NCBI RefSeq assembly: GCF_034007085.1
Contig: NZ_JAVERO010000130.1
Span: forward strand, 1-5,815
Length of the DNA: 5,815 bases
Direction: 5' to 3'
DNA from: Castellaniella sp034007085
Lineage (GTDB): Bacteria; Pseudomonadota; Gammaproteobacteria; Burkholderiales; Burkholderiaceae_B
How positions within the stretch are numbered: the first letter of the stretch is position 1; each line of letters begins with the position of its first letter. Shown here piece by piece: positions 1 through 5,763 of this stretch. The notes below the pieces were generated by a model. That model was not told where the DNA came from. It worked only from the letters and a program-made list of their open reading frames with translations, and ran no database searches. The position numbers were made by a program, and so were the translations under genes.

Positions 1-50
1 GCCATCAGCAGACTGCGGATCCCGATCCGTGTGCGTGGTCCGAAACGCAT
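1..50 (-). CDS. Possible 5' end of an unidentified minus-strand gene (partial)
   Basis: Reading the minus strand leftwards from base 50 gives an open frame to the window edge, MRFGPRTRIGIRSLLM. The ATG is preceded by a strong Shine-Dalgarno GGAGG (complement of 57-61) at a 6-base gap, which is why this start is preferred over the in-window ATG at 63 in another frame. The N-terminus is rich in Arg and begins to turn hydrophobic, so it could open a signal peptide or membrane anchor, but 16 residues are too few to say. The gene would be divergent from the Ap4A phosphorylase gene, with about 140 bases between the two starts. The product is not recognised. The call rests on the ribosome binding site alone. 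Confidence 0.4.
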   Translation of the reverse strand, partial: MRFGPRTRIGIRSLLM

Positions 51-108
51 GAAACGCCTCCATGTGCCGTGTTCGCCCCCCGATCGCGCATCTTTGGCGG
101 CGATCTCC

Positions 109-114
109 TACAAT
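109..114 (+). promoter_or_regulatory. Possible -10 box for the Ap4A phosphorylase gene
   Basis: TACAAT matches the sigma70 -10 consensus at five of six positions and lies in the gap between two divergent starts. It would give a transcript starting near base 121 with a leader of about 70 bases. No good -35 box is seen at 16-18 bases upstream, so this is a weak call. Confidence 0.25.
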
Positions 115-190
115 CTGGGAAAATCACTGTCGGCGTCCGGGGCCTGCCGGTCCGGTCGGCGCAACCTGGATCGCCCATAGGGGGAAGACC

Positions 191-1111
191 ATGCATTCTA
201 ACTTCATGGATGCCGTGCGTGCGCGCAGCGATCAGGCCATCGCATCGGGCGACTTGCAACCCATCGTGGCCGAACAGGTCGTCATCGAAGACCAGGGGTT
301 GCCATTTACCGTGCGCTGGGTCGCAGCGCTGGCCGCCAAAGACGCGGCAAAGCCGCGTGCGGCAGCGGCTGCGCCTGCGACTGCCGATTCCCAGGCAAGC
401 ATCTTGCCCGGTGGCCCGCGCGACCCGGATTTCAATCCCTTCCTGAAACCCGATCCCGCCCTGTTGGTTGGCCCGGTGGGGGATCATCACGCCGCTATTC
501 TCAACAAATTCCCCGTCTGTCTGCACCATCTGGTGCTGGCCCGGCGCGCATTCGCAGAACAGCGCTCGCCACTGGAGGCCATCGACTTCCAGGCCCTGGC
601 CTTCATGCTGTCGCACGAAGGCGGCCTGGGGTTCTACAACGGCGGGCCTGCGGCGGGCGCCAGCCAGCGACACAAGCACGTGCAGTGGATTCCCGCTGCG
701 CCGGACAACGCCTCGCTGCGCGCCCTGGGTGCCGGCCTGCCATCGGGGCAGGCGCAGGGCACGGTGGTCCGTCACCCCGCGCTGGCCATGGCCCATTGTT
801 TTGTGCGTGTGGATGCCGGCCTGGGCGCCGATGCCGGGGCCAGCGCCCAGGCCATGGGGATTGCGTTCGGTCAGGCCTGCGCCGCGCTCGACCTGCGCCC
901 GGATGCCGATGGCCTGCTGCCGCCGTGCAACATGCTGGTGGGCGACGGCTGGATGCTGGTGCTGCCCCGCAGCCAGGAACATTTCCAGGGCGTGTCCCTG
1001 AATGCCCTGTCCTTTGGCGGCACGATCTATGTGCGCGATCCGGCCCAGATCGATGCCATTCGCGCGGCCGGCCCGCTGCGGGCGCTGGCCAGCGTCGGGG
1101 TGCCGGGCTAG
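191..1111 (+). CDS. ATP adenylyltransferase / Ap4A phosphorylase family protein
   Basis: A 306-residue cytoplasmic enzyme of the GalT branch of the HIT superfamily (APA1/APA2-like). The family splits diadenosine tetraphosphate with phosphate into ATP and ADP, a reaction that is reversible, and so helps control this stress-linked dinucleotide. Visible family blocks are NPFLKPDPALLVG (82-94), LNKFPVCLHHLVL (104-116), GFYNGG (147-152) and the catalytic H-x-H-x-Q motif HKHVQ (161-165), in which the histidine nearest the Gln is expected to be adenylylated. The C-terminal part (about 195-306) fits the domain that follows in this family. The start at 191 is chosen because AGGGGGAAG (179-187) lies just upstream; the frame is open back to 62 but that part shows no homology or ribosome site. 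An Ala-rich stretch at about 45-70 is probably a variable linker. It appears to be a single-gene unit. Direction of catalysis and exact substrate cannot be read from sequence. Confidence 0.88.
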   Translation: MHSNFMDAVRARSDQAIASGDLQPIVAEQVVIEDQGLPFTVRWVAALAAKDAAKPRAAAAAPATADSQASILPGGPRDPDFNPFLKPDPALLVGPVGDHHAAILNKFPVCLHHLVLARRAFAEQRSPLEAIDFQALAFMLSHEGGLGFYNGGPAAGASQRHKHVQWIPAAPDNASLRALGAGLPSGQAQGTVVRHPALAMAHCFVRVDAGLGADAGASAQAMGIAFGQACAALDLRPDADGLLPPCNMLVGDGWMLVLPRSQEHFQGVSLNALSFGGTIYVRDPAQIDAIRAAGPLRALASVGVPG

Positions 1112-1216
1112 GGCAGGGGGATAGGGTTTCCCTCAGTGGCAAATTTGATCACAGCGGCCTGTTTCGACAGAAGGGAGTAGCGCCTGTCATGGATACTGCA
1201 AGGGTTCTGCAGATCC

Positions 1217-1245
1217 TTATGATTTATAGCACCAGGTGCTATAAT
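1217..1245 (+). promoter_or_regulatory. Promoter of the RelE-like/HTH toxin-antitoxin operon
   Basis: A perfect -10 box TATAAT (1240-1245) lies 22 bases before the toxin ATG. At a 17-base spacing the -35 position reads TTATGA (1217-1222), a poor match, as expected for a promoter held in check or weakly used. Transcription would start near 1251, giving a short leader that contains the ribosome site AGGTGG (1257-1262). The -10 box overlaps the right end of a 19-bp palindrome, so a bound repressor would block RNA polymerase. Confidence 0.6.
1225..1243. promoter_or_regulatory. Perfect 19-bp palindrome, probable antitoxin operator
   Basis: TATAGCACCAGGTGCTATA is a perfect inverted repeat of 9 bp arms around one central base. 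It fills the -10/-35 spacer and overlaps four bases of the -10 box of the downstream toxin-antitoxin operon. HTH antitoxins of this type usually bind such palindromes as dimers and repress their own operon, with the toxin modulating binding. Binding here is inferred from position and symmetry. Confidence 0.65.
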
Positions 1246-1267
1246 AAAACCACGACAGGTGGCGTTG

Positions 1268-1666
1268 ATGGACAACCATACCCCGCGTTTTTTCAAGACC
1301 AGATTATTTGCCAAACGAGCGGCCAAAGCTCGGATTTCCGACCAAGAGCTATTTCAGGCGGGCACCGATCTGACACAAGGAAAAGGTGCCAATCTGGGCG
1401 GCGGTGTCTGGAAAAAGCGGCTTAACAAGAACCTGCATCGCAGCATTGTGGTAGAAAAAGTAGCGGCTTGGTGGTTCTTCATCTACCTGTACGCAAAGCG
1501 TGATCGTGAGAATATCGATCAGGCGGAAGAGGCTGCTTTCAAACGCTTGGCCGCACAGTATGCGGTCATGCAAGACGCGCAGCTTGATGAACTACTGATG
1601 CTGCACGAACTTCTGGAGATTTTCAGTCATGACGACCAAGCCCCGCTTCAAGAGCGATGCGTTTGA
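1268..1666 (+). CDS. Type II toxin, RelE/ParE superfamily (RelE-like, PF06296-type)
   Basis: A 132-residue protein that fits the RelE-type toxins encoded ahead of an HTH antitoxin. Family blocks seen: basic N-terminus FFKTRLFAKRAAKARISD (8-25), NLGGGVWKKRLNK (42-54), HRSI (57-60) and FIYLYAKRDRENID (71-84), then an amphipathic helical tail that includes LLEI. Members are generally thought to act as mRNA interferases, often at the ribosome; that activity is family knowledge, not visible here. ATG 1268 is chosen because AGGTGG (1257-1262) sits 5 bases upstream; the GTG at 1259 lies inside this ribosome site. The last 38 bases (12 residues) overlap the antitoxin gene, so the two are translated from one message. 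GC content is lower than in the neighbouring genes, suggesting acquisition. The toxin looks full length with no frameshift. Confidence 0.85.
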   Translation: MDNHTPRFFKTRLFAKRAAKARISDQELFQAGTDLTQGKGANLGGGVWKKRLNKNLHRSIVVEKVAAWWFFIYLYAKRDRENIDQAEEAAFKRLAAQYAVMQDAQLDELLMLHELLEIFSHDDQAPLQERCV

Positions 1667-1952
1667 AGCGATTCATAGCGCGGCCACGGGCCTTCACCGG
1701 GGCGGCGTGGTGACGAAACAGACTATGCGGGATTTCGATGCGATGTGTCTTGCGGCGGCACCGCAGTTCGATGCAAAGGCTGTCGTCCAGATCCGCAAAG
1801 ACGCACAGGTGAGCCAGTCTGTCTTTGCCAGGTATCTGAACACGAGCACGTCCACCGTGCAAAAGTGGGAAAGCGGCGCGAAGCAACCCAGCGGTGTAGC
1901 CGCGCGTCTGCTGCAGGTCGTCAAGAAGCATGGCCTTGATGTATTGGCTTGA
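1629..1952 (+). CDS. HTH (XRE/HigA/NadS-type) antitoxin of the RelE-like toxin
   Basis: A 107-residue DNA-binding antitoxin. The N-terminal half (1-47) holds the MRDFD motif (33-37) common just before the DNA-binding part of these antitoxins, and is the likely toxin-contact region. The helix-turn-helix lies at about 49-82: AKAVVQIRKDAQVSQSVFARYL, then STSTVQKWESG, the latter being the typical recognition helix with WESG. The C-terminus RLLQVVKKHGLDVLA is the usual closing helix. Its start overlaps the toxin gene by 38 bases, with GGAG (1615-1618) 10 bases upstream inside the toxin. It should neutralise the toxin by direct contact and repress the operon at the palindrome at 1225-1243. No clear terminator follows; the next gene is convergent. 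Confidence 0.87.
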   Translation: MTTKPRFKSDAFEAIHSAATGLHRGGVVTKQTMRDFDAMCLAAAPQFDAKAVVQIRKDAQVSQSVFARYLNTSTSTVQKWESGAKQPSGVAARLLQVVKKHGLDVLA

Positions 1953-2040
1953 TCAGGTCGAAATCGTCGTGCGACCGGCGTGGCGAACACAAGCGCCAGG
2001 AACGACAGTAGCTGCTTGAGTCTGAACTGGTCAGCTTGCT

Positions 2041-3270
2041 TCACGCAAAAAACCAGTAGCACACCCCGATCGAGGCCAGCACCCCGGCCAGATCCGCCAG
2101 CAGCGCGCAGCCCACGGCGTGGCGCGCGCGCTGGATGCCGACCGCGCCAAAATACACCGCCAGCACATAAAACGTGGTTTCCGTGCTGCCTTGCACCGTC
2201 GCGGCCAGCAGGGCGGCAAAACTGTCCGGTCCGCTGTGCTGCATGGTCTCGATCATCAGGGCGCGTGCTGCGCTGCCGGAAAACGGCTTGACCAGGGCGG
2301 TGGGCAGGGCATCGACGAAACGCGTGTCCAGGCCGCCCGCGTGCGCCAGCCAGCGGATGCCGTCCAGCAGCACGTCCAGCGCCCCGGACGCGCGCAGCAC
2401 CCCCACCGCGCACAGCATGGCCACCAGATAGGGCAGCAGACCCTTGCACACGTCGAAACCGTCCTTGGCGCCCTCGATGAAGCGTTCGTAGACCGGGATG
2501 CGCTGCCAGGCGCCAGCGACCAGGAACGCAATCAGGATGCCGAACAGCACCAGATTGCCCAGCAGCGAGGACAGGGCGGTCACGGCAGCGGCGCTCATGG
2601 ACGCCAGCAGCGCCATGAATGCGCCCAGCAATAAGGCGCCGCCGCCCAGCCAGGCCAGGACCACCGGGTCGTGCAGCCGCAGCCGCTGCACGAAGGCCAC
2701 CGCCAGCAGGCCCGCCAGCGTCGAGGCCGAGGTCGCCAGCAGGATCGGTAGGAACACCAGCGTCGGGTCGGCCGCGCCCTGCTGCGCCCGGTACATGAAG
2801 ATCGTCACCGGCAGCAGCGTCAGCGACGAGGAATTCAGCACCAGGAACAGGATCTGCGCGTTGCTGGCGGATCTGGGTGCCGGGTTCAGCGTCTGCAGTG
2901 CATGCATGGCCCGCAGGCCGATCGGCGTGGCGGCATTGTCCAGCCCCAGCGCATTGGCGGCAAAGTTCAGCGTGATCAGGCCCAGGGCGGGATGCCCGGC
3001 GGGCACCTCTGGCATCAGGCGCCGGAACAGCGGCCCCAGCAGCCGCGCCAGGGCGGCCACCAGCCCGGCCGATTCGGCGATCTTCAGAAAGCCCATCCAC
3101 AGCGTCAGCGTGCCAAACAGCAGCAGCATCAGCTTGACCGACAGGTCCGCCATGTCGAACAGGCTGGCAATCAGGCGGGCGAACACGTCCGCATCGCCCA
3201 GGGCGAGCCATTGGAACAGCGCGGACGCCGCCGCGACCAGAAAGAACCCGAGCCAGAGGATGTTCAGCAT
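2041..3270 (-). CDS. SpmA-SpmB-like fused nucleoside recognition (Gate) domain membrane protein
   Basis: A 409-residue inner-membrane protein that joins two Gate-type halves, which in Bacillus are the separate spore maturation proteins SpmA and SpmB. The N-terminal half (about 1-200) carries LGLDNAATPIGLRAM (108-122), the SpmA hallmark. The C-terminal half (about 210-409) carries ALPTALVKPFSGSAARALM (321-339) and GSTETTFYVLAVYFGAVGI (361-379), both SpmB hallmarks. Hydrophobic spans are visible at about 3-21, 45-63, 97-112, 137-160, 171-195, 204-224, 236-254, 278-293, 360-380 and 386-408. Fusions of this kind are common in Proteobacteria that do not form spores; their substrate is unknown, with transport of nucleosides or small solutes suggested from the domain only. 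The start at 3270 is set by the family N-terminus, since upstream sequence has no good ribosome site. It is monocistronic and opposite in strand to both flanking toxin-antitoxin operons. Confidence 0.85.
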   Translation of the reverse strand: MLNILWLGFFLVAAASALFQWLALGDADVFARLIASLFDMADLSVKLMLLLFGTLTLWMGFLKIAESAGLVAALARLLGPLFRRLMPEVPAGHPALGLITLNFAANALGLDNAATPIGLRAMHALQTLNPAPRSASNAQILFLVLNSSSLTLLPVTIFMYRAQQGAADPTLVFLPILLATSASTLAGLLAVAFVQRLRLHDPVVLAWLGGGALLLGAFMALLASMSAAAVTALSSLLGNLVLFGILIAFLVAGAWQRIPVYERFIEGAKDGFDVCKGLLPYLVAMLCAVGVLRASGALDVLLDGIRWLAHAGGLDTRFVDALPTALVKPFSGSAARALMIETMQHSGPDSFAALLAATVQGSTETTFYVLAVYFGAVGIQRARHAVGCALLADLAGVLASIGVCYWFFA

Positions 3271-3423
3271 GCGGCAGTCTAGCGCGAGGGCGGGCCGGCT
3301 GTCATGGGCGGGTCGGTGTGGGCCGTGGCATCCGTGTCCCTTGTGTGAAGTCCGAATAGTCCACGAAGGGTAGAGCCTGCAGGATGAGGCTTGGCCCATG
3401 ACGGATGATCGGCGGCCGCCACA

Positions 3424-3447
3424 CCATCATGGATGGACGAAGATAAT
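3424..3447 (+). promoter_or_regulatory. Possible brnTA promoter with small inverted repeat
   Basis: An AT-rich patch before brnT contains GATAAT (3442-3447), a five-of-six match to the -10 box, which would give a leader of about 11 bases. Just upstream is the inverted repeat CCATC-ATG-GATGG (3424-3436), placed where a repressor could act. BrnA antitoxins repress their own promoters, so an operator is expected near here. No convincing -35 box is present and the repeat is short. Confidence 0.3.
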
Positions 3448-3464
3448 AAATGCACATACAATAA

Positions 3465-3746
3465 ATGAAAGTGATTGAGTTCGATCCTGTAAAGGACGCA
3501 ATCAACGTGCTTAAGCATGGCCTGTCTTTGGCGGATGCCTTGCTGGTGTATGACGCACCAGTGAAAGTCACCGTGCCGGTCATGCGTGATGGTGAGAATC
3601 GCTGGATGGACATTGCGCACGTAGAAAGCGTGGGTGTCGTCCTGATGCTGGTATATGTCGTCCGGGGCGATGCATTGAGACCCATTTCATTGCGGCGTGC
3701 CTCAAAGGTCGAGCGGAGGTTATATCGTGAACATACGGAAAGTTGA
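3465..3746 (+). CDS. brnT: BrnT family type II toxin (RelE-like ribonuclease)
   Basis: A 93-residue protein matching the BrnT family at both ends: FDPVKDAINVLKHG (6-19) corresponds to the family's F-x-W/F-D-x-x-K-x-x-x-N-x-x-K-H-G start, and ISLRRASKVERRLY (74-87) to the I-S-x-R-K/R-A-x-x-x-E-R-R-x-Y end. The middle has GENRW (43-47) and VVLMLVYVVRGD (58-69), the two core strands. BrnT of Brucella is a RelE-fold ribonuclease that stops growth by cutting RNA and is neutralised by BrnA; the same role is inferred here. The ATG at 3465 is preferred because the earlier ATG at 3450 hits a stop after four codons; no strong Shine-Dalgarno precedes it, so translation may be weak. The gene is lower in GC than its neighbours and overlaps brnA by 20 bases. 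Confidence 0.88.
   Translation: MKVIEFDPVKDAINVLKHGLSLADALLVYDAPVKVTVPVMRDGENRWMDIAHVESVGVVLMLVYVVRGDALRPISLRRASKVERRLYREHTES
3715..3720 (+). promoter_or_regulatory. Strong ribosome binding site of brnA, inside brnT
   Basis: GGAGGT, a near-perfect Shine-Dalgarno, lies 6 bases before a GTG codon at 3727. It decides the brnA start over the upstream in-frame GTG at 3697. With no comparable site before brnT, it suggests that antitoxin is made in excess over toxin from the shared message. Confidence 0.75.
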
Positions 3747-4041
3747 TTCCCGGACGAACTGGAAGCGTGTCCAGGAGGATGTGCGGATGGACAAGCCCGT
3801 TGCCTACGATCCGGATGTCGATCCCTACGATCCTAATGATCCGGACGCCGTGGCGGCGTACTGGAATTCGGTGGATGCCGTGGTGCGTCGCCCGGGGCGG
3901 CCGCCCGTGGCGGTACGCCGTCAGGCCCTGACCATGCGGATGGATCCCCGGCTGTTGGCGTATTTGCGCGCGACGGGCAAGGGCTGGCAATCCCGGCTGC
4001 ATCGGCTGATCGAGGAGGCGGTGGCCGAAGGCAGGCTCTGA
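3727..4041 (+). CDS. brnA: BrnA family antitoxin (ribbon-helix-helix-like)
   Basis: A 104-residue antitoxin beginning at a GTG codon. The N-terminal part is acidic and Pro-rich (AYDPDVDPYDPNDPDAVAAYW, about 26-46), likely the flexible toxin-binding segment. A basic Pro-rich linker RRPGRPPVAVRR (54-65) leads to the C-terminal DNA-binding part: strand QALTMRMD (66-73), helix PRLLAYLRATG (74-84), then the BrnA-typical GWQSRLHRLIEEAV (86-99). Members form a tight complex with BrnT and repress the operon, directly and with the toxin. The gene overlaps the end of brnT by 20 bases in another frame. Both genes are intact, so the module is probably functional. The downstream part is much richer in GC than brnT. 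Confidence 0.85.
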   Translation: MNIRKVDSRTNWKRVQEDVRMDKPVAYDPDVDPYDPNDPDAVAAYWNSVDAVVRRPGRPPVAVRRQALTMRMDPRLLAYLRATGKGWQSRLHRLIEEAVAEGRL

Positions 4042-4384
4042 CGCGCGGTCCGGATCGGGCTGGACCTGGGGCCGGCATCGGCATCGGCGCGGGTCCGGGG
4101 ATGGCTCGCATCCTCGGCAGCGGCGTCTCGCACGGTTTGAATCCAATCCCCGCGTCCGGATTCAACGTCAGGGTAATCCCCGAACAGGAGGTGCCGCGCG
4201 GGGCCGATGTTGCGGACTTGCAACGCCTCCCCGGGGAAACTGATGGTTTTGTCCCGCCCGACATGGCGTTCCCTCCGGATTTTTGATGCAATAACTACAA
4301 CTTCCCATCGCGGAGTTGGAAGAGCGGCGGCACAGGGTGTTGTTGGCCGGCTCTGATTCACACAAATCTACGGAGATTTCTTAC
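4042..4384. other. Non-coding gap between brnA and the porin gene
   Basis: About 340 bases without a gene I can support. Frames stay open on both strands (for example the plus strand at 4101-4286 and the minus strand across 4042-4361) but none has a ribosome site or a recognised motif. The right part should hold the porin promoter and leader; the ribosome site GGAG is at 4372-4375, but no clear -35/-10 pair was found. The left part is very GC-rich with short repeats such as GGCATCGGCATCGGC near 4073. An 8-bp inverted repeat lies at 4137-4165. Confidence 0.5.
4137..4165. repeat. 8-bp perfect inverted repeat with 13-base loop
   Basis: TTGAATCC (4137-4144) and GGATTCAA (4158-4165) are perfect reverse complements separated by 13 bases. 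No T-run follows on either side, so it is not a standard terminator. It could be a regulator site, an RNA hairpin, or a remnant of a mobile element or tRNA-like arm. Confidence 0.45.
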
Positions 4385-5497
4385 ATGAAAAAGACTCTGC
4401 TCGCTGCTGCTCTGCTGGCTGGCTTTGCCACCGCTGGCGTTGCTCAAGCGGAAACGTCCGTGACGCTGTACGGTATCGTCGATACCGGCTACGGCTACCA
4501 GAACTACAAGTATGATCGTAATGGCATCGACGCTACGTCCAAGACTTCCGGTCTGCGCAGTGGCACCGTCAATGGCAACCGCTTCGGCCTGAAGGGCTCC
4601 GAGGATCTGGGTGACGGCCTGCGCGCCATCTTCCAACTGGAACAGGGTTTCGACCTGGGTAACGGCCAAGGTTCTTCGGGCCGTCAGTTCCACCGCCAGG
4701 CCTTTGTGGGTCTGTCCAGCGACAACTGGGGTACCTTCACGATGGGTCGCCAGTACAGCGCTGGCGTGATGGTGGGTGACCTGATCGTCAATGGCTGGAA
4801 CATGGGCGACGCCGACAAGGTCTTCGGTGCCTACGGTTATGCCAACCGCATCGACAACTCCTTCAAGTACGTCACGCCTGACCTGTCCGGCTTCAAGGCG
4901 GCGTTCCTGTACGGCTCCGGTGGCAATGACACCATTAACCGTGATGAAGGTGCAGGTGTTATTGTCAATAGTGAACGTGATTCGCGCGTGTCCGTCGGTC
5001 TGATGTACGCCAACGGCCCGATCAGCGCTGGTGCCAGCTATGACCGGCAGGGCAATACGGCTAACGAAGACGCCATCACCAACTGGACCGTCAATGCGGG
5101 CTACGACTTCGAAGTCGTGAAGCTGTCCCTGGCCTACGGTCGGGATCGCTATGGCAAGCTGGGCTGGGCTGGTGGTGCTGGCGAATACGTTGATCTCGGT
5201 GCCAACAATCCCGTTTTGTCTAACGACTTCAAGTCCAATAACTACCATGTGGGCCTGAGCGCTCCGATCGGTGGCGGCACCTTGTACGCTGGTTGGGGTT
5301 ACTCCACGTCCAACCTGGACGACAGCGACAAGTGGGGCGATGACGCCGGCAACATCAGCACCTACCAGCTGAACTACTTCTACCCGCTGTCCAAGCGCAC
5401 CGGTGTCTACACCTACGCCACGTACGGCAAGAACCTGGGCTACGTCAAGGACTTGAAGGGTACCGAAGCCGGTATCGGCCTGAACCACAAGTTCTGA
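4385..5497 (+). CDS. Gram-negative trimeric porin (betaproteobacterial porin_4 type)
   Basis: A 370-residue outer-membrane general-diffusion porin. The first 22 residues form a classical Sec signal peptide (MKKTLL, hydrophobic Ala/Leu core, cleavage after VAQA), so the mature protein starts ETSVTLYGIVDTGYGY. Hallmarks follow: NRFGLKGSEDLGDGLRAIFQ (65-84), RQAFVGLS (104-111), GTFTMGRQY (116-124), the stretch leading into the constriction loop, and RIDNSFKY (155-162). Alternating polar/aromatic strands run to the C-terminus EAGIGLNHKF, with the terminal Phe needed for BAM-dependent assembly. Length is typical of 16-strand trimeric porins. ATG 4385 is chosen for the signal peptide and GGAG (4372-4375). 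Codon use is that of a highly expressed gene (Lys AAG, Asn AAC, Gly GGT/GGC). A terminator at 5580-5607 ends the unit. Pore selectivity cannot be predicted. Confidence 0.93.
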   Translation: MKKTLLAAALLAGFATAGVAQAETSVTLYGIVDTGYGYQNYKYDRNGIDATSKTSGLRSGTVNGNRFGLKGSEDLGDGLRAIFQLEQGFDLGNGQGSSGRQFHRQAFVGLSSDNWGTFTMGRQYSAGVMVGDLIVNGWNMGDADKVFGAYGYANRIDNSFKYVTPDLSGFKAAFLYGSGGNDTINRDEGAGVIVNSERDSRVSVGLMYANGPISAGASYDRQGNTANEDAITNWTVNAGYDFEVVKLSLAYGRDRYGKLGWAGGAGEYVDLGANNPVLSNDFKSNNYHVGLSAPIGGGTLYAGWGYSTSNLDDSDKWGDDAGNISTYQLNYFYPLSKRTGVYTYATYGKNLGYVKDLKGTEAGIGLNHKF

Positions 5498-5529
5498 TCA
5501 CCGCGCGTGGCTCGTCCACGCTCGCGATG

Positions 5530-5549
5530 CGGCCCGGCGTGCCGGGCCG
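5530..5549. repeat. GC-rich palindrome after the porin gene
   Basis: CGGCCCGGCGTGCCGGGCCG is a perfect 20-base palindrome of 9-bp arms around GT, 32 bases after the porin stop. As RNA it folds into a very stable hairpin, which could protect the porin message 3' end. No T-run follows, so it is not itself a terminator. Confidence 0.6.
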
Positions 5550-5560
5550 TCACGAACGGC

Positions 5561-5574
5561 GGGGCTTTGGCCCC
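5561..5574. repeat. Second hairpin after the porin gene
   Basis: GGGGC and GCCCC pair around a TTTG loop, forming a small stable hairpin between the large palindrome and the terminator. It is short and could be chance in such GC-rich DNA, but it makes three hairpins within about 80 bases. Confidence 0.4.
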
Positions 5575-5579
5575 ACAGC

Positions 5580-5607
5580 AAAAAACCACCCTCCGGGGTG
5601 GTTTTTT
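5580..5607 (+). terminator. Strong intrinsic terminator of the porin gene (bidirectional form)
   Basis: A perfect 12-bp stem, AAAAAACCACCC with GGGTGGTTTTTT, closes on a TCCG loop and ends in six T residues. The A-run on the other arm would give a T-run on the opposite strand, so it could stop transcription both ways. It separates the porin from the nuo operon. Confidence 0.92.
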
Positions 5608-5720
5608 GCGTATGAGTCAAGGCATCGCCCGCGTGCGTGCAGCGTTTTGGCAATCGGTCGATTTCTTGATCTGGAATATGTTTCTGCTGCGGGTTTTCCC
5701 GGCAATCGGGCTTGTCGAAA

Positions 5721-5729
5721 TGCTACAAT
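5721..5729 (+). promoter_or_regulatory. Extended -10 promoter for the nuo operon
   Basis: TGCTACAAT is an exact extended -10 arrangement (TG, one base, then a five-of-six -10 box). Transcription would begin near 5736, giving a leader of about 28 bases up to nuoA. No clear -35 box is seen at the right distance, which extended -10 promoters tolerate. Confidence 0.55.
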
Positions 5730-5763
5730 CCCATAGTTTGATCTTCTTTGACAGGGGCCACTC

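Noticed and set aside
5..982. Long minus-strand frame of 325 codons opposite the Ap4A phosphorylase
   Set aside because: It lacks any recognised motif, and the opposite strand carries clear family motifs; long antisense frames are expected in GC-rich coding DNA.
1159..1170. CTGT-TTCG-ACAG hairpin as a terminator of the Ap4A phosphorylase gene
   Set aside because: A 4-bp stem without a T-run is too weak to call.
1259..1267. GTG at 1259 as the toxin start
   Set aside because: This codon falls inside the AGGTGG ribosome site that correctly serves the ATG at 1268.
1956..1976. GGTCG/CGACC hairpin as a terminator between the convergent genes
   Set aside because: The stem is only 5 bp with an 11-base loop and no T-run on either side.
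1694..3211. Minus-strand frame of 505 codons
   Set aside because: It runs through the membrane-protein gene in another frame and across the antitoxin; composition is Gly/Arg/Ala-rich, typical of a frame shadow.
2498..3373. Plus-strand frame of 291 codons
   Set aside because: It is antisense to the membrane protein, whose hydrophobic spans and SpmA/SpmB motifs are unmistakable.
4131..4165. tRNA-like T-arm around GGTTTGAATCC
   Set aside because: No acceptor stem, anticodon arm or D-arm can be fitted around it, and it lacks the standard GTTCGA loop.
4101..4286. Plus-strand 61-codon frame between brnA and the porin
   Set aside because: There is no spaced ribosome site before its ATG and no recognised motif; the competing minus-strand frame is equally open.
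4358..5488. Minus-strand frame of 376 codons opposite the porin
   Set aside because: The porin on the plus strand has a signal peptide, family motifs and a C-terminal Phe; the antisense frame is a by-product of its codon bias.
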